Source: Bacteroidia bacterium
GTDB lineage: Bacteria > Bacteroidota > Bacteroidia > UKL13-3
Length of the DNA: 64,000 nucleotides
Direction: 5' to 3'
NCBI GenBank assembly: GCA_021740845.1
Contig: JAIOYZ010000005.1
Coordinates: 100,237 to 164,236, forward strand
The position numbers and the translations under genes are program-made. Positions 62,588 through 64,000 of this stretch are shown here, in pieces (position 1 is the first letter of the stretch; each line of letters begins with the position of its first letter). The notes beneath the pieces were generated by a model. The model had not been told where the DNA came from. It made no database searches and was given only the letters and a program-made list of their open reading frames with translations.

Positions 62588-62597
62588 GGTTTGAACC
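62588..62597. repeat. Copy of the dispersed repeat just upstream of a start codon
   Basis: GGTTTGAACC (plus strand) ends the 5' leader of the large T9SS protein gene, with only 3 bp to its ATG on the minus strand. Confidence 0.9.
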
Positions 62598-62664
62598 AAT
62601 TTAAAACAAACATAATTTTTTTATTGGTGGGAACAAAGCAATGTCTAAGTATAAAATAAACAAG

Positions 62665-63642
62665 CTATTGCCACCTAGTTTTCACCCAATTTTCTTGCTC
62701 CCTTTTGCTTAAGAATGTCCACGCCAAAACTCTACTTATTTTGTTCCCCTGTCCCATTGGCAATACCCGTATTTCAATTGCCCCTAATTCTTCCAATAGG
62801 TCGGTTGACTTGGTAATATTATCTTGTTTCGACAATAAAGTGCTGAACCAAAAACAGTTTTTACCTATCTCTTGACTTTGATGAATCATCGTTTTCACAA
62901 ACCTTTCTTCCCCTCCTGGGCACCATAATTCATTTACCTTGCCACCAAAATTCAAGGTAACTTTTTCCACCTTTTTCTTTTTTAAATTGCTTAGTTTTTT
63001 TATGGAGCCTGCTTGCGCTTCAGCCAACGACGAATGAAAAGGAGGATTGCAAATTGTGAAATCCACTAGTTCATTTTGGTTCAAAACGCCTTTTAAAATA
63101 TGATTGGGATTGTTTTGCAGCCTTAAGTCTATCTCGCCAACAAGCACTTTATTTTTGGCAACAATTTCTTCTGCATTTTTTAAAGCAATTGGGTCAAGGT
63201 CTGAACCAATAAAGCGCCAACCATAAAAACGATTGCCAATAATTGGATAAACACAATTTGCTCCCACACCTATATCTAAAGCCAAAATGTTTTTACCTGT
63301 AGGAATTTTGGATAAACCATAATGACCAGCACTTTTTGATAGCAAATCTGCAAAATGATGCAGATAATCGGCTCTACCAGGTATAGGAGGACAAAGGTAA
63401 TTTTCGGGTATGTCCCAAAAATCTATTTGGTAATACTTTTTTAGCAATGCTTTATTCAACATTTTAACCGCTAATGGGTCAAAAAAATTGATAGAAATAT
63501 CTTCGTATTTATTTAAGATAACAAAGGGTTTCAATTCTGGACAAACCGCCACCAAGCTTTCAAAATCATAACGCTCGCGATGAAGGTTACGAGGATGAAT
63601 GGAATCTTTTATAGTAGCATGTTCTTTTTTAGGTGGCAGCAT
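62665..63642 (-). CDS. rlmF: 23S rRNA adenine-1618 N6-methyltransferase
   Basis: The product is 325 aa from the ATG at 63642 (an upstream extension adds a hydrophobic stretch not expected in the family). N-terminal HPRNLHRERYDFESL is the family signature. The SAM loop is ALDIGVGANCVYPII, followed by GSDLDP and the catalytic NPPF in FTICNPPFHSS, which marks an amino-methyltransferase. The C-terminal region has CPGGEERFV. It modifies A1618 of 23S rRNA. No operon partner is evident. Confidence 0.92.
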   Translation of the reverse strand: MLPPKKEHATIKDSIHPRNLHRERYDFESLVAVCPELKPFVILNKYEDISINFFDPLAVKMLNKALLKKYYQIDFWDIPENYLCPPIPGRADYLHHFADLLSKSAGHYGLSKIPTGKNILALDIGVGANCVYPIIGNRFYGWRFIGSDLDPIALKNAEEIVAKNKVLVGEIDLRLQNNPNHILKGVLNQNELVDFTICNPPFHSSLAEAQAGSIKKLSNLKKKKVEKVTLNFGGKVNELWCPGGEERFVKTMIHQSQEIGKNCFWFSTLLSKQDNITKSTDLLEELGAIEIRVLPMGQGNKISRVLAWTFLSKREQENWVKTRWQ

Positions 63643-63755
63643 ATTGGGTCTAAAGATAACTAAAAAAAGGACTCTCAAACCCGGAAACACCATGAAACCA
63701 GGTTTGATTGTCCTTATAAAGGTTGGCCGAAGCCCTTTGTTTTAGCTTTATTGCT

Positions 63756-63770
63756 TTGACCCTAGGTCAA
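63756..63770. other. Small inverted repeat TTGACC-CTA-GGTCAA
   Basis: Arms of 6 bp around a 3-base centre, 9 bp beyond the LruC stop, followed on the plus strand by TATTTTTTAT. On the LruC coding strand the U-tract is missing, so its role is unclear. Confidence 0.4.
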
Positions 63771-63779
63771 TATTTTTTA

Positions 63780-64000
63780 TTAATAAATATTTGCTGAATT
63801 GCGGTATCCACTTTCGTTAGCATACCAATTTGTGAATTGAGAACCTCCACTAGAAACCCATGATGCAAATTTTAAATGTGCGGTATTGATATCTGCTTTT
63901 TCTTTAGGATAATCAAAACTTGCAGGAACATTCAATGCCCAAGGATACCTTCCGTTTTTACTTACATAAGTATCGCCATTTCCTAAGTTAGTAGCATCTC
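63780..64000 (-). CDS. LruC-domain protein, C-terminal end (5' part outside window)
   Basis: The minus strand is open from the window edge to TAA at 63780-63782, giving 73 residues. The segment reads GRYPWALNVPASFDYP, then DINTAHLKFASWVSSGG and NWYANESGYRN, which matches the end of LruC (DUF4842) domains in Bacteroidota and Leptospira surface proteins: PWA-N, AHLKFA-W, W-Y-x5-GYRN. These are exported or surface proteins of uncertain role. The start and the rest of the domain lie beyond the window. Confidence 0.75.
   Translation of the reverse strand, partial: DATNLGNGDTYVSKNGRYPWALNVPASFDYPKEKADINTAHLKFASWVSSGGSQFTNWYANESGYRNSANIY

Noticed and set aside
171..62597. Dispersed GGTTTGAACC repeat as insertion-sequence ends or a REP transposon
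   Set aside because: Copies are short, occur singly inside conserved codons of unrelated housekeeping genes, and show no target duplications or associated transposase in the window.
1..64000. tRNA, rRNA or riboswitch genes
   Set aside because: No cloverleaf, rRNA segment or conserved riboswitch core was recognised by eye; the element's att site lies in a protein gene, not a tRNA gene.

Overview
The window is AT-rich bacterial DNA from a member of the Bacteroidota. The evidence is a type IX secretion component (PorT next to ubiE), two large exported proteins with C-terminal T9SS sorting domains, tandem DUF3857 transglutaminase-like proteins, a LruC-domain protein, a Tgt without the usual zinc cysteines, and promoters of the TTG-N19/20-TAnnTTTG type. 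I cannot place it more precisely. I see no rRNA, tRNA or CRISPR array.

Layout. 1-14.3 kb is housekeeping: an S41 protease tail, rlpA, rarA, an Hsp70-like ATPase, yraN, an EamA transporter, an LptF/G permease, tgt, an SDR, porT-ubiE, an ABC exporter, an NFACT (RqcH-like) protein and a PhnP-like hydrolase. 14.3-19.3 kb holds a rhodanese lipoprotein and a polysaccharide operon read leftward (TolC-like, Wzz-like, O-antigen polymerase-like). 19.5-31.7 kb reads rightward: a Spy-like protein, ligA, a tight operon of four exported proteins (YwqK/MORN repeats, two transglutaminase-like proteins, TPR) and mnmE.

31.7-39.8 kb is an integrated mobile element of about 8.06 kb in the 3' end of mnmE. It is bounded by 18-bp direct repeats (17/18 identical) that both encode the terminal MnmE residues FCIGK-stop. 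It carries a zinc-ribbon/HTH protein, a tyrosine integrase, an unknown protein, a second HTH protein, a RepA-like ATPase, a primase-like protein, and cargo of a TPR protein, a small possible HTH protein and a KTSC-domain protein. I see no relaxase, conjugation or virion genes, so it looks like a satellite or small integrative element that relies on a helper to transfer. Six phased TGTAACA/TGTTACA repeats lie between its ATPase and primase genes, and matching paired TTGTACC repeats lie just inside both ends.

39.8-64 kb returns to chromosome: eight TTTTGGG repeats next to the right att site, a broken PIN toxin with an intact small antitoxin-like gene, a phosphoesterase, a T9SS beta-helix protein, a DUF2779 nuclease-like protein, a sulfur/redox cluster (CoA-disulfide reductase-rhodanese, two tandem rhodaneses, a Crp/Fnr regulator), an AraC/DUF779/aldehyde dehydrogenase group, a two-component system, mutS, a 1228-aa T9SS protein, rlmF and the end of a LruC-domain gene.

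The strongest unexplained signal is a dispersed near-palindrome, TTCGGTTTGAACCAA (core GGTTTGAACC). I count 26 exact 10-bp cores by eye, in genes in all reading frames and in intergenic DNA, and none inside the mobile element.
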